Of a stretch of DNA of 64,000 bases, positions 50,882 to 58,585 are shown piece by piece. Within the stretch, counting starts at the first letter, position 1. Every line of letters begins with the position of its first letter. The notes beneath the pieces were generated by a model. That model was given only the letters and a program-made list of their open reading frames with translations, had not been told where the DNA came from and did no database searches. Origin of the DNA: Streptomyces spiroverticillatus (GTDB lineage Bacteria > Actinomycetota > Actinomycetes > Streptomycetales > Streptomycetaceae); the NCBI GenBank assembly GCA_014650415.1, contig BMUX01000007.1, positions 451,812-515,811 on the forward strand, in the 5' to 3' direction. A program made the position numbers and the translations under genes.

Positions 50882-51631
50882 ATGACCCCACCCCCCGCCC
50901 CCAAGATCGCCCTGGTCAGCGGCGGTTCCCGGGGAATCGGAGCAGCAGTCGTCCTGCGCCTCGCCGAGGACGGCTGGGACGTCTCCTTCTGCTACCGCTC
51001 CGACGAGGAGGCCGCTCGGCTCGTGGAGAAGGAGGCCACCGAACGCGGAGCCCGCTGCCTCCCGGTCCGCGCCGACGTCTCCGACCCCGTACAGGCCAAG
51101 TCCTGGGTGGCCCGCACCGAGGACGAACTCGGCCCCGTCTCCGCCGTCGTCGCCAACGCCGGCATCACCCGCGACCGCCCCCTGGTGATGATGTCCGACG
51201 ACGACTGGCACCAGGTCATGGACACCAACCTCGACGGCGTCTTCCACACCTGCCGCGCCGCCGTCTTTCCCATGCTCAAGCGCCGCAGCGGCCGCATCGT
51301 CACCCTCTCCTCCGTCGCGGGCGTGCACGGCAACGCGGGCCAGACCAACTACAGCGCCGCCAAGGCCGGAATCATCGGCTTCACCAAGTCCCTCGCCAAG
51401 GAGGTCGGCCCGCACGGCATCCGCGCCAACGTGGTCGCGCCCGGCCTCATCGACACGGACATGACCGACACCCTCCCGGCCGCGGCCCGCGAACGCCTCC
51501 TCTCCTCCATCGCGCTGCGCCGCTTCGGCACGGCCGCCGAAGTCGCCGCCCTGACCGCCTTCCTCCTCTCCGACCAGGCCTCCTACCTCACGGGCACCGT
51601 CCTGGAAGCCCACGGCGGCCTCACCCTCTGA
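50882..51631 (+). CDS. 3-oxoacyl-ACP reductase (FabG-like ketoreductase)
   Basis: A 249-aa SDR of FabG type: cofactor loop VSGGSRGIG, VANAGITRDRPLVMMS, active-site YSAAKAG with the Lys, and LTGTVLEAHGGLTL at the C-terminus. Arg after beta-2 (CYRSDEE) favours NADPH. It starts 1 base after the CLF-like gene stop. It should reduce beta-keto intermediates made by the KS pair. No dehydratase or enoyl reductase gene is visible in the operon. Confidence 0.93.
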   Translation: MTPPPAPKIALVSGGSRGIGAAVVLRLAEDGWDVSFCYRSDEEAARLVEKEATERGARCLPVRADVSDPVQAKSWVARTEDELGPVSAVVANAGITRDRPLVMMSDDDWHQVMDTNLDGVFHTCRAAVFPMLKRRSGRIVTLSSVAGVHGNAGQTNYSAAKAGIIGFTKSLAKEVGPHGIRANVVAPGLIDTDMTDTLPAAARERLLSSIALRRFGTAAEVAALTAFLLSDQASYLTGTVLEAHGGLTL

Positions 51632-52172
51632 CCGCCCCCGCCCCACCGTCTTGTACGGACCGGCCCACCCCGCCCGTCCACGCCGCCGGGCCCCGCACGC
51701 CATCGGGCCCGAGTCCTCCCGCTTGCGGGCCCGTGCCGCACACACCCTTGTGCCGCCGCCCCTACGGGCGTGAACGTGTCGCCGCCGCACCACGGGCCGG
51801 TGCCGTGCCGCCGTGTCCGCGGGCCCGCACTCCTACTGCCGTGGCCGTGGTCGCCCACCCCGCTTCCGCCGAGCGTGCGGGCGCGTACCGACGAGCCCGT
51901 GGGCGCGGGTTCCGCGAGGGGCGGAACGGCCCGGTGCCGGTCGCTTCCTCTCGTACCCGCCTCGCGCACCGACCGTGACGCCCGGCCCGTACAACTACCC
52001 TTCCGCCCGGCTCCGTTCGGGGACCGTGCTCAGCGGCCCCGTCCTACCAGGCGTTCCCTCGCGTCCCCAAGGCCTGCCCCCCGAAAGAAAGGACCCCTGC
52101 GCCCCCAACCCCCGCCCCAAGGGCCACCCCGCGTACCCATCCCTTCTCCCCACCCACCCCCGGAGGTCCACC
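51632..52172. other. Intergenic region after the ketoreductase
   Basis: About 540 bases. It contains the inverted repeat at 51704-51733 and otherwise GC-rich DNA with no convincing gene. The reading frame of the next gene is open across most of it, but the ribosome site at 52160 supports a start at 52173. Confidence 0.5.
51704..51733 (+). terminator. Inverted repeat, possible terminator of the oxoamine-synthase operon
   Basis: CGGGCCCG at 51704-51711 and 51726-51733, 14 bases apart, 73 bases after the ketoreductase stop. Both arms are self-palindromic, so other structures are possible. Confidence 0.4.
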
Positions 52173-54143
52173 GTGGCAAAGCGCCCCAAGAAGTCCCGGC
52201 CCACCGCCCCGCGCACGCCCCTCCCGTACGACCCGGTGACCGCCGCCCCCCGCGGCCTGCGCGCCTACGCCCCGGTCGCCGCCGCCCTGCGCGGCCTGCG
52301 CGCGTACGACGCCCTCACCGTGCTTCCCCGAGGGCTCCGCCCGTACGCCTTCGCCACCGCGGCCCTGCGCGCCCTCCGCCCCACCCCTCCGCCCCCGCCG
52401 GCCCCGTCCGGCCACCCCCCGCGCAGGGACCGCTCCGCCCCTCCGCCCCGCCGCACCACGCCGAGGCCCCGGCCCGCAGCCCCACGTCCCACGAGCCCGG
52501 CACCCGGCAGCCACCCCCACGACGCCGTCGTCATCGGCGGCGGTGTCGGCGGCCTCGTCTGCGCCGCCTACCTCGCCGTCTCCGGCCTGCGCGTCCTGCT
52601 CGCCGAACAGCACGACGTCACCGGCGGCAACGCCCAGGTCTTCCGCCGCCGCCGCGCCTACGAGTTCGACGTCGGCATGCACTACGTCGGCGACTGCGGC
52701 CCCGGCGGCCTCCTCCCCGCGATCCTCTCCGGCCTCGGCCTCGACTCCGACCGGGTCCCCTTCCGGCCCCTGGACCCCGACGGCTTCGACCGCATCGTCC
52801 TGCCCGGCACCACCGTCGACGTCCCGGTCGGCTGGAACAAGTACCTCAAGCGCCTCTGCGCCGCCCTCCCCGCCGAGCGCCGCAACCTCACCCGCTGCGT
52901 CCACACCCTCCGCGACGTCGCCGCCGACCTCCGCTCCGGCATGACCACCCGCCCCGGCGCAGCCCGCGCCCCCATGACCCGCGCCCTGATCACCTGGGGC
53001 GGCCGCACCCTCGGCGAGCTGTACGACGCCTGCGCGCTCAGCCCCACCGCCCGCACCCTGATCGCCGCCCAGTCCGGCAACTACGGCACCCCGCCCTCCA
53101 CCACCCTCACCTCCACCCACGCCACCATGCTCGACCACTACCTGCGCGGCGCGTACGCACCCGTGGGCTCCGGCCAGACCATGATCGCGAGCCTGGTCGA
53201 GGTCATCGAGGCCCACGGCGGCGAAGTGCGCACCCGCTGCGCCGTCGAGCGCATCCTGGTCGGCGACGACCGCCGCGTCCACGGCGTACGCCTCGCCGGT
53301 GGCGAAACGATTCACGTCCCCCTCGTCGTCTCCAACGTCGACTACCGCCGCACCGTCCTCGACCTCTGCCGGGGCCGCGGCTTCTCCACCGCCGTCCTCG
53401 ACCGCACCCGCCGCGCCACCATGCGGGCCGCCGTCGCCACCGCGTACGTCGCCATGGACCGGCCCCTCGACCTGCCGAACACCAACATCTGGTGGTGGGG
53501 GAGCACGGACATCGAGTCCGCGTACGCCCGCGCCCTCGACGGCGACGGCTCGGACCCGACCTTCGCGTTCCTCTCCTTCGGCTCCCTCAAGGACCCCGAC
53601 AGCCGTGCCGTCTGCCCGCCGGGCCACAGCAACTTCCAGGTCATGACCCTGATGCCGCCCCTCGACGGCCCGCCCGGACGCTACCGCCGCGATCCCGCCT
53701 ACGAAGCCGTCAAGAGCCGCCTGCGCGACAACCTCGTCGACATCGCCGAAACGGTCCTCGGCCCGGTCCGCCCCCACCTCACCCACCTCGAAACCGCCAC
53801 CGCCCACACCAACCACCGCTACATCCAAGGCGGTTCGGGCACCCCGTACGGCTTCGACGACTGGGGAGGCCACGGCCGCCGCCCCAGCATCCGCACCGGC
53901 GTCCGCGGCCTCTACGCGGTCGGCGCGAACTCCAGCTTCGGCGCCGGCATCCTCGGCACCGCCCTCAGCGGCATCTCCGCCGCCGGACGCATCCTGGAGC
54001 GCCCCCTCCTCTCCGAGGTCTGCGCCGGTACGGTCCTGGGCTCACCGGCCCAACTCCCGCCCCGTACACCGGACTTCGACCCTCTGCGCGTCTCCCGGGG
54101 TCAGGCCCGCCTGCACGCCCGCGGCCTCGCCGGAATCGGCTGA
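52173..54143 (+). CDS. CrtI/phytoene-desaturase-like FAD oxidoreductase with repeat-bearing N-terminus
   Basis: A 656-aa protein; the GTG has GGAGG seven bases upstream. The first ~115 residues are basic and Pro-rich and contain four near-repeats around RGLRAYAPVAA, RGLRAYDAL, RGLRPYAFATAA and RALRP, unlike any enzyme domain I know. From about 117 there is a dinucleotide-binding motif VVIGGGVGGLVCAAYLAVSGLRVLLAE, then GGNAQVF and, near the C-terminus, GLYAVGANSSFGAGILGTALSG, as in phytoene desaturases and retinol saturases. It probably oxidises or reduces a lipid-like chain. It follows the ketosynthase operon in the same direction, so a tailoring role is plausible but not proved. Confidence 0.82.
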   Translation: MAKRPKKSRPTAPRTPLPYDPVTAAPRGLRAYAPVAAALRGLRAYDALTVLPRGLRPYAFATAALRALRPTPPPPPAPSGHPPRRDRSAPPPRRTTPRPRPAAPRPTSPAPGSHPHDAVVIGGGVGGLVCAAYLAVSGLRVLLAEQHDVTGGNAQVFRRRRAYEFDVGMHYVGDCGPGGLLPAILSGLGLDSDRVPFRPLDPDGFDRIVLPGTTVDVPVGWNKYLKRLCAALPAERRNLTRCVHTLRDVAADLRSGMTTRPGAARAPMTRALITWGGRTLGELYDACALSPTARTLIAAQSGNYGTPPSTTLTSTHATMLDHYLRGAYAPVGSGQTMIASLVEVIEAHGGEVRTRCAVERILVGDDRRVHGVRLAGGETIHVPLVVSNVDYRRTVLDLCRGRGFSTAVLDRTRRATMRAAVATAYVAMDRPLDLPNTNIWWWGSTDIESAYARALDGDGSDPTFAFLSFGSLKDPDSRAVCPPGHSNFQVMTLMPPLDGPPGRYRRDPAYEAVKSRLRDNLVDIAETVLGPVRPHLTHLETATAHTNHRYIQGGSGTPYGFDDWGGHGRRPSIRTGVRGLYAVGANSSFGAGILGTALSGISAAGRILERPLLSEVCAGTVLGSPAQLPPRTPDFDPLRVSRGQARLHARGLAGIG

Positions 54144-54225
54144 CCCGCACCCGGCGACCGGGGTGCCCTGTCCCGGCGGCCCCCGCCCCCCGTACGCTTC
54201 GGCGAACCGGGGGAGGGGGCCCACC

Positions 54226-54594
54226 ATGCGGCAGCCACGCATCAACCAGCAGGAAACGAGCGGCAGTTCACGTGCAAAGGAAGCGGCCTGCGCACTACTG
54301 CTCGCCGCCGGCATCGCGCTGCCCTTCGCCCAGGCCGTCCCCTGGTTCGCCGAACACGGCCCGGACGTCGGCCGGTTCCTCGACGACCTCTTCGCGAACC
54401 GCATCAGCGGCTTCTTCGGCTGGGACGTGATCGTCGCCGTCCTCGCCCTGCTCTTCACCGTCACGGTCCTCGACACGACCCTGACCGCACGCCAACGCGC
54501 CCTCACCGTCCTGGGCTCCCTCCTCGGCGCCTCGGTGGGCCTGCCCCTCTACCTCCTCCTCCGCCAACGCAACCTGCGCCGCGCCACCCCGTAA
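54226..54594 (+). CDS. DUF2834 membrane protein
   Basis: A 122-aa protein with three hydrophobic helices (about 20-40, 63-83, 88-110). The family block is PWFAEHGPDVGRFLDDLFANRISGFFGWDVIVA. ATG with GGGAGG nine bases before it. Function unknown. Possibly cotranscribed with the FAD gene upstream. Confidence 0.82.
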   Translation: MRQPRINQQETSGSSRAKEAACALLLAAGIALPFAQAVPWFAEHGPDVGRFLDDLFANRISGFFGWDVIVAVLALLFTVTVLDTTLTARQRALTVLGSLLGASVGLPLYLLLRQRNLRRATP

Positions 54595-54717
54595 CGCCCC
54601 ATCGGCGGCGCCGACGCACAGCCGGACACGACCTGCGCCACCCGGCAGAACCAGGGCTCCCGACCTCTAGGCTTCCCAGGCACGCACGACGCCCCTCCCC
54701 ACACCTGGAGAGCCCCC

Positions 54718-55254
54718 ATGACCACCGGCCCCCTCCCCTTCCCCGACGCCGCCGACCCCGGGGCCACCCCCGCCCCGCACCCCCTCCTCGCCCCGGTCGC
54801 GGACCTGCTGGGCACCTGGCAGGGCCGGGGCGCCGGCTCGTACCCCAGCCTGGAGAGCGACTTCGCCTACGCGCAGGAAGTCACCTTCACCCATGACGGC
54901 CGCCCCTTCCTCCACTACGAGGCCCGCGCCTGGCTGATCGACGCCGACGGCACCCCGCTGCGCCCCTCCGCCTGCGAGAGCGGCTGGTGGCGCATCCAGC
55001 CCGAAGGCCGCGTCGAAGCCCTCATCACCCAGCCCACCGGCATCGCCGAAATCTCCGTCGGCCGGGCCACGACCGAATCCGTCGAACTCGTCACCCAGGA
55101 AGTCGCCGTCACCCCCACCGCCAAGGAGGTCAAGGCCACCCGCCGCGTCTACACCCGCACCGACGCCGACACCCTGACCTTCACCCACGACCTCGCCGCC
55201 GTCGGCCACCCCCTCCAGCACCACCTCGCAGCCCGCCTCCACCGCACCGCCTGA
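54718..55254 (+). CDS. Nitrobindin-like heme-binding beta-barrel protein
   Basis: A 178-aa member of the FABP-like/nitrobindin (DUF1794, THAP4-C-terminal) family: LLGTWQGRGAGSYPS is the GxWxGxG signature, and the C-terminal GHPLQHHLAARLHR has the His that normally ligates heme. ATG with GGAGAG six bases upstream. It probably binds heme and handles nitric oxide or peroxynitrite. Confidence 0.88.
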   Translation: MTTGPLPFPDAADPGATPAPHPLLAPVADLLGTWQGRGAGSYPSLESDFAYAQEVTFTHDGRPFLHYEARAWLIDADGTPLRPSACESGWWRIQPEGRVEALITQPTGIAEISVGRATTESVELVTQEVAVTPTAKEVKATRRVYTRTDADTLTFTHDLAAVGHPLQHHLAARLHRTA

Positions 55255-55396
55255 ACCACCCCCCCCGCCGACCCGAACTCGTCGGAAACGGGGGGTTGTT
55301 TCAGCCGTATTGGCGCGTTGCTGTCGTTTCGTGGGAGGTGAGCAATTACGGAGGCGACGTCTCCGGTGCCGCGACGCAGACTCACCAGGAGACCCG

Positions 55397-56812
55397 GTGA
55401 TCCAGAGATCCCGGCCAGGTGAGGGAAGTGGGTGCGTAGGCGTGCTCGGTAGGCATGCGGTCGTGATCGGAGGTTCCATAGCCGGCCTGACAGCGGCAGG
55501 CACCTTGGCACCCAGGTTCGAAAGAGTGACCGTCCTCGACCGGGACGAGCTGCCTGCCGACGCCCGCAACCGCAAGGGCGTGCCGCAGGCCCGTCACGGC
55601 CACGCGTTGCTCATCGGCGGACGTCTCGCCCTCGAGCAGGTGTTTCCCGGGCTCACCGCCGAGCTGACGGCGAACGGCGCGGTGCCCTGGGACCCCGGAA
55701 ACGACCTCATGTTCCACCAGATGGGCGCCTTCCGCATCCCGTACCCCACCGGCATGCTCGGGGTCAGCCTGACCCGGGCCTTCCTGGAGCACTCGTTGCG
55801 CGGGCGCGTCAGCGCACTGCCCAACGCCGAACTGCGGGGCGGCGCTTCGGTCACCGGGATCACCGGGGTCACCGGTCGGGTGACGGGCGTCGAGCTCGAC
55901 TCCGGCGAGGTGATCCCGGCCGACCTGGTCGTCGACGCGACCGGGCGGAGCGACCGGGGCGACCGCTGGCTGGAGCAGGTCGGCTGCCCCGCGCCCCAGG
56001 TCGACACGGTGAAGATCGACGTCGGCTACAGCAGCCGTCTGCTGCACCGGCTGCCCGGCGACCGGATGACGGAACAGGGCGGGCTGATCTACCTGATGGC
56101 CTCGATCTCCCCGAACGACAAGCGCGCCGCCGCGGCCTTCGCCGTCGAGGGCGACCGCTGGCTCGTCACCCTGGGGGGCTGGCACCGCACCTACGCACCC
56201 ACCGACCCGGAGGGCTTCGCCGATTTCGCCCGCAAACTGCCCGTCTCGCACATGGCGGATCTGCTGGCCCGGTCCGAACCGGTCGACGACAGCAACGCCC
56301 TGCGCTACACCTACCCGCACGCCCGACGCCGCTTCTTCGAGCGGCTGGAGCGGCCGCCGGCCGGCTACGTCGCGATCGGCGACGCCGTCTGCAGCTTCAA
56401 CCCGTTGTACGGCCAGGGGATGACCGTGGCCGTCCTGGAGGCGCTGGAACTCGGCAAGAGCCTCGACAGCGCGGGCGGACCGACCCACGCGATGTCGCGC
56501 CAGTTCTTCCGCTCGGTGGGCAAGCTGCTGGAGATGCCGTGGCGCATCGCGACCGCCGGCGACTTCATCTTTCCCGAGACGGTGGGGCCCAAGGCCTTCG
56601 GGACCGACATCGCCAACTGGTACGTCGGCCAGGTCACCCGCGCGAGCCACACCTCGGTGGACGTGCACCGCGTGATGCTGGAGGTGCAGCAGATGCTCGC
56701 CCCGCCGTCCAGGCTCATGCGGCCGGCCGTCATCGCGCGTTCGCTGCGTGCCGCCCGCAGGTCACCCGCCCTGGCGCCGGCCAGTCCGAGGGCGCGGGCC
56801 CCCCTCACGTAA
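55397..56812 (+). CDS. FAD-dependent oxidoreductase (aromatic hydroxylase/geranylgeranyl reductase-like)
   Basis: A 471-aa flavoprotein. The GTG at 55397 has AGGAGA five bases upstream. FAD motifs are AVVIGGSIAGLTAAGTLA at the N-terminus, VVDATGRSDRGDRWLE in the middle (DG-like motif) and YVAIGDAVCSFNPLYGQGM (GD motif). It resembles monooxygenases used to tailor polyketides and terpenes. It is the first gene of the rightward PKS-associated block; the next gene follows after 56 bases. Confidence 0.85.
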   Translation: MIQRSRPGEGSGCVGVLGRHAVVIGGSIAGLTAAGTLAPRFERVTVLDRDELPADARNRKGVPQARHGHALLIGGRLALEQVFPGLTAELTANGAVPWDPGNDLMFHQMGAFRIPYPTGMLGVSLTRAFLEHSLRGRVSALPNAELRGGASVTGITGVTGRVTGVELDSGEVIPADLVVDATGRSDRGDRWLEQVGCPAPQVDTVKIDVGYSSRLLHRLPGDRMTEQGGLIYLMASISPNDKRAAAAFAVEGDRWLVTLGGWHRTYAPTDPEGFADFARKLPVSHMADLLARSEPVDDSNALRYTYPHARRRFFERLERPPAGYVAIGDAVCSFNPLYGQGMTVAVLEALELGKSLDSAGGPTHAMSRQFFRSVGKLLEMPWRIATAGDFIFPETVGPKAFGTDIANWYVGQVTRASHTSVDVHRVMLEVQQMLAPPSRLMRPAVIARSLRAARRSPALAPASPRARAPLT

Positions 56813-56868
56813 CTCCCTGCCTGTTCCTGTTTCTGTCGCTGTTCCCGTCCCTGTTCATTGGAGGAAAG

Positions 56869-57282
56869 ATGTCGGAACTTCCTGTCGACACGGTGAAGCG
56901 CCTCTACGCGGGCCTGACCGCGTTCGATATCGACAGCGTGCTGGCCACCTGCGACCCGGGCGTCGAGATCGTCGCCCCGAAGTCGCTGCCGTGGTCCAGC
57001 GGTGAGTACAAGGGGCTCGACGGTGCCGCCGCCTACTTCGCGGGCGCGCTGACGCACCTGGACCAGGCCAAGTTCGACTTCGAGGAGCTGCTTCCGTCGG
57101 GGGACTGGGTGACCGCCTTCGGCTGGTGGAGCGGGCGCTTCAAGGAGTCCGGCAACGAGTTCAACGTCCGCTTCGTGCACTTCTGGCACATCCGTGACGA
57201 GAAGGTGATCAAGGCCGAGGGGATCTCCGACACGGTGCCCATCGCCGCCGCGGGCGGGACCTACGTGCCTGCCGGAAGCTGA
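56869..57282 (+). CDS. SnoaL/NTF2-like protein
   Basis: A 137-aa NTF2-fold protein: VDTVKRLYAGLTAFDIDSVLATCDPGVEIVAP and FVHFWHIRDEKVIKAEGISDT fit SnoaL-like and ketosteroid-isomerase-like polyketide proteins. GGAGGAAAG just before the ATG is a very strong ribosome site, pointing to high expression. Preceded by a CTGTT-rich repeat (56819-56856) in the leader. It may be a cyclase, epoxide hydrolase or hydroxylase in the PKS pathway. Confidence 0.82.
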   Translation: MSELPVDTVKRLYAGLTAFDIDSVLATCDPGVEIVAPKSLPWSSGEYKGLDGAAAYFAGALTHLDQAKFDFEELLPSGDWVTAFGWWSGRFKESGNEFNVRFVHFWHIRDEKVIKAEGISDTVPIAAAGGTYVPAGS

Positions 57283-57334
57283 CTTTGCCCCGAGCGATCC
57301 GCCGGCCGGTACGTCCTGGATGTGGGGAGAGCAA

Positions 57335-58189
57335 GTGAAGTTCGGTGTGTCGACCATGATGACGGACGAGGGCATCGCCCCCGCTCGACTGGGACGTGCT
57401 CTGGAGGAACGCGGATTCGAGTCGCTGTTCGTCGGTGAGCACACGCACATCCCGGTGAAGCGGGAGACGCCGTGGCCGGGCGGCGGGGACCTGGGGCGGG
57501 ATCTCTACCGGACCCTGGACCCCGTGGTGGCGCTCACCGCGGCCGCCGTGGTGACCGAGCGCCTGATCCTGGGAGGCGGCGTCTTCCAGGTCACTCAGCG
57601 CGACCCGATCACGCTGGCCAAGGAGATAGCCTCCCTCGACCAGGTCTCGGGCGGCCGGGTGGTGGTCGGTGTGGGAGCGGGCTGGAACCGTGAGGAGATG
57701 CGCAACCACGGGACCGAACCCAGGACCCGTATGGCACTGCTGCGTGAACGGGTACTGGCCATGAAGGCCCTCTGGACGCAGGAAGAAGCCGAATTCCACG
57801 GCGACTTCGTCTCGTTCGACCCGGTGTACTCCTGGCCCAAGCCGGTCCAGCGCCCCGGCCCGACGATCATGGTGGGCGGGAACCATCCGGCCGCCGTCGA
57901 GCGGGTGCTGGACTTCGGCGACGACTGGGGGCTCATCTGGCTCCCCATGATGATGGAACCCGACACCGCACTGGGCGGCATCATCGCCGACTTCCGCCGC
58001 CGGGCCCAGGAGAAGGGCCGCGGACGCCTTCCGGTGACGGCCTATCAGGTGCCGGCGGACGCCGCGGCGGTCGAGTCGATCGTGGCGGCCGGAGCGGACC
58101 GGATCCTCTTCACCCTGGACACGGCTCCGGAGGCGGACACACTGCGCAGCCTCGACACCATGGCGAAGCTGATGGCCGAGGCCGCGTAG
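57335..58189 (+). CDS. LLM-class F420-dependent oxidoreductase
   Basis: A 284-aa luciferase-like protein starting at the GTG with GGGGAG six bases upstream (an ATG at 57320 has none): VKFGVSTMMTDEGIAP, FVGEHTHIP, VFQVTQRDPITLAKEIASLDQVSGGRVVVGVGAGWNREEM and PTIMVGGNHPAAVERV are standard for the F420-binding group. Follows the SnoaL-like gene by 52 bases; likely a redox tailoring enzyme of the PKS pathway. Confidence 0.88.
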   Translation: MKFGVSTMMTDEGIAPARLGRALEERGFESLFVGEHTHIPVKRETPWPGGGDLGRDLYRTLDPVVALTAAAVVTERLILGGGVFQVTQRDPITLAKEIASLDQVSGGRVVVGVGAGWNREEMRNHGTEPRTRMALLRERVLAMKALWTQEEAEFHGDFVSFDPVYSWPKPVQRPGPTIMVGGNHPAAVERVLDFGDDWGLIWLPMMMEPDTALGGIIADFRRRAQEKGRGRLPVTAYQVPADAAAVESIVAAGADRILFTLDTAPEADTLRSLDTMAKLMAEAA

Positions 58190-58585
58190 GAGAGGCGCGG
58201 CCGCACGGGTACACAGGCAGGGGGCACGGGCTCCTGGTACGGGTGCACCTTTCACCCGGCCACCGGGGCCGGCGCCCCCTGCTCCGCTTCGCCCGGGTCC
58301 TCACCTCGGGCGACATGCGAGGACTCCGCTTCGGTCACGCGCTGATCGGTTGCGCGTTCACCTGGTGACCAGCGTTGGCGGTGACAGGTGATCAGGAGGT
58401 GGATACCGTGTCCACGGCGCGGCGGGGCCCATGGTGCCTGTGAGCCTTCGCGCGAAGTCGTAGACGGAACGGGGGTCCCGCCGAAGGCACAGGTACGGCG
58501 CAGGATTGCGCAGCTCGTCACCACGGTGAAATAGAGCGCTGCAAGAGTTTGTCCGGAGTCCGGCGGCTGACAGACGGAGGAGAAC
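58190..58585. promoter_or_regulatory. Regulatory region before the SARP gene
   Basis: About 400 bases holding a hairpin pair (TCGCCCG at 58289-58295 with CGGGCGA at 58307-58313), a palindrome TCACCTGGTGA at 58358-58368, a tiny reading frame at 58408-58443 with a perfect ribosome site, and a 12-bp palindrome CTTCGCGCGAAG at 58446-58457. Likely the controlled promoter of the activator gene. Confidence 0.5.
58408..58443 (+). CDS. Possible 11-codon leader peptide
   Basis: GTG start with a perfect AGGAGG eight bases upstream; it reads VSTARRGPWCL then TGA, and is followed at once by the palindrome CTTCGCGCGAAG. It lies 140 bases before the SARP gene. The combination of an ideal ribosome site, short peptide and hairpin resembles a translated leader, but chance cannot be excluded. 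Confidence 0.3.
   Translation: MSTARRGPWCL

Noticed and set aside
48279..51631. Reading the KS/ACP/FabG genes as housekeeping fatty acid synthesis
   Set aside because: Streptomyces primary genes have the order fabD-fabH-acpP-fabF; here there is a non-catalytic KS partner and an oxoamine synthase instead of FabD/FabH.
51813..52172. Longer start for the CrtI-like protein (frame open from about 51.8 kb)
   Set aside because: The upstream part has no ribosome site and random composition; GGAGG seven bases before the GTG at 52173 is convincing.
47053..54143. CqsS-like receptor or dedicated response regulator next to the CqsA-like operon
   Set aside because: No sensor kinase or receptor gene is encoded between 44 kb and 55 kb, so a local quorum circuit cannot be claimed.
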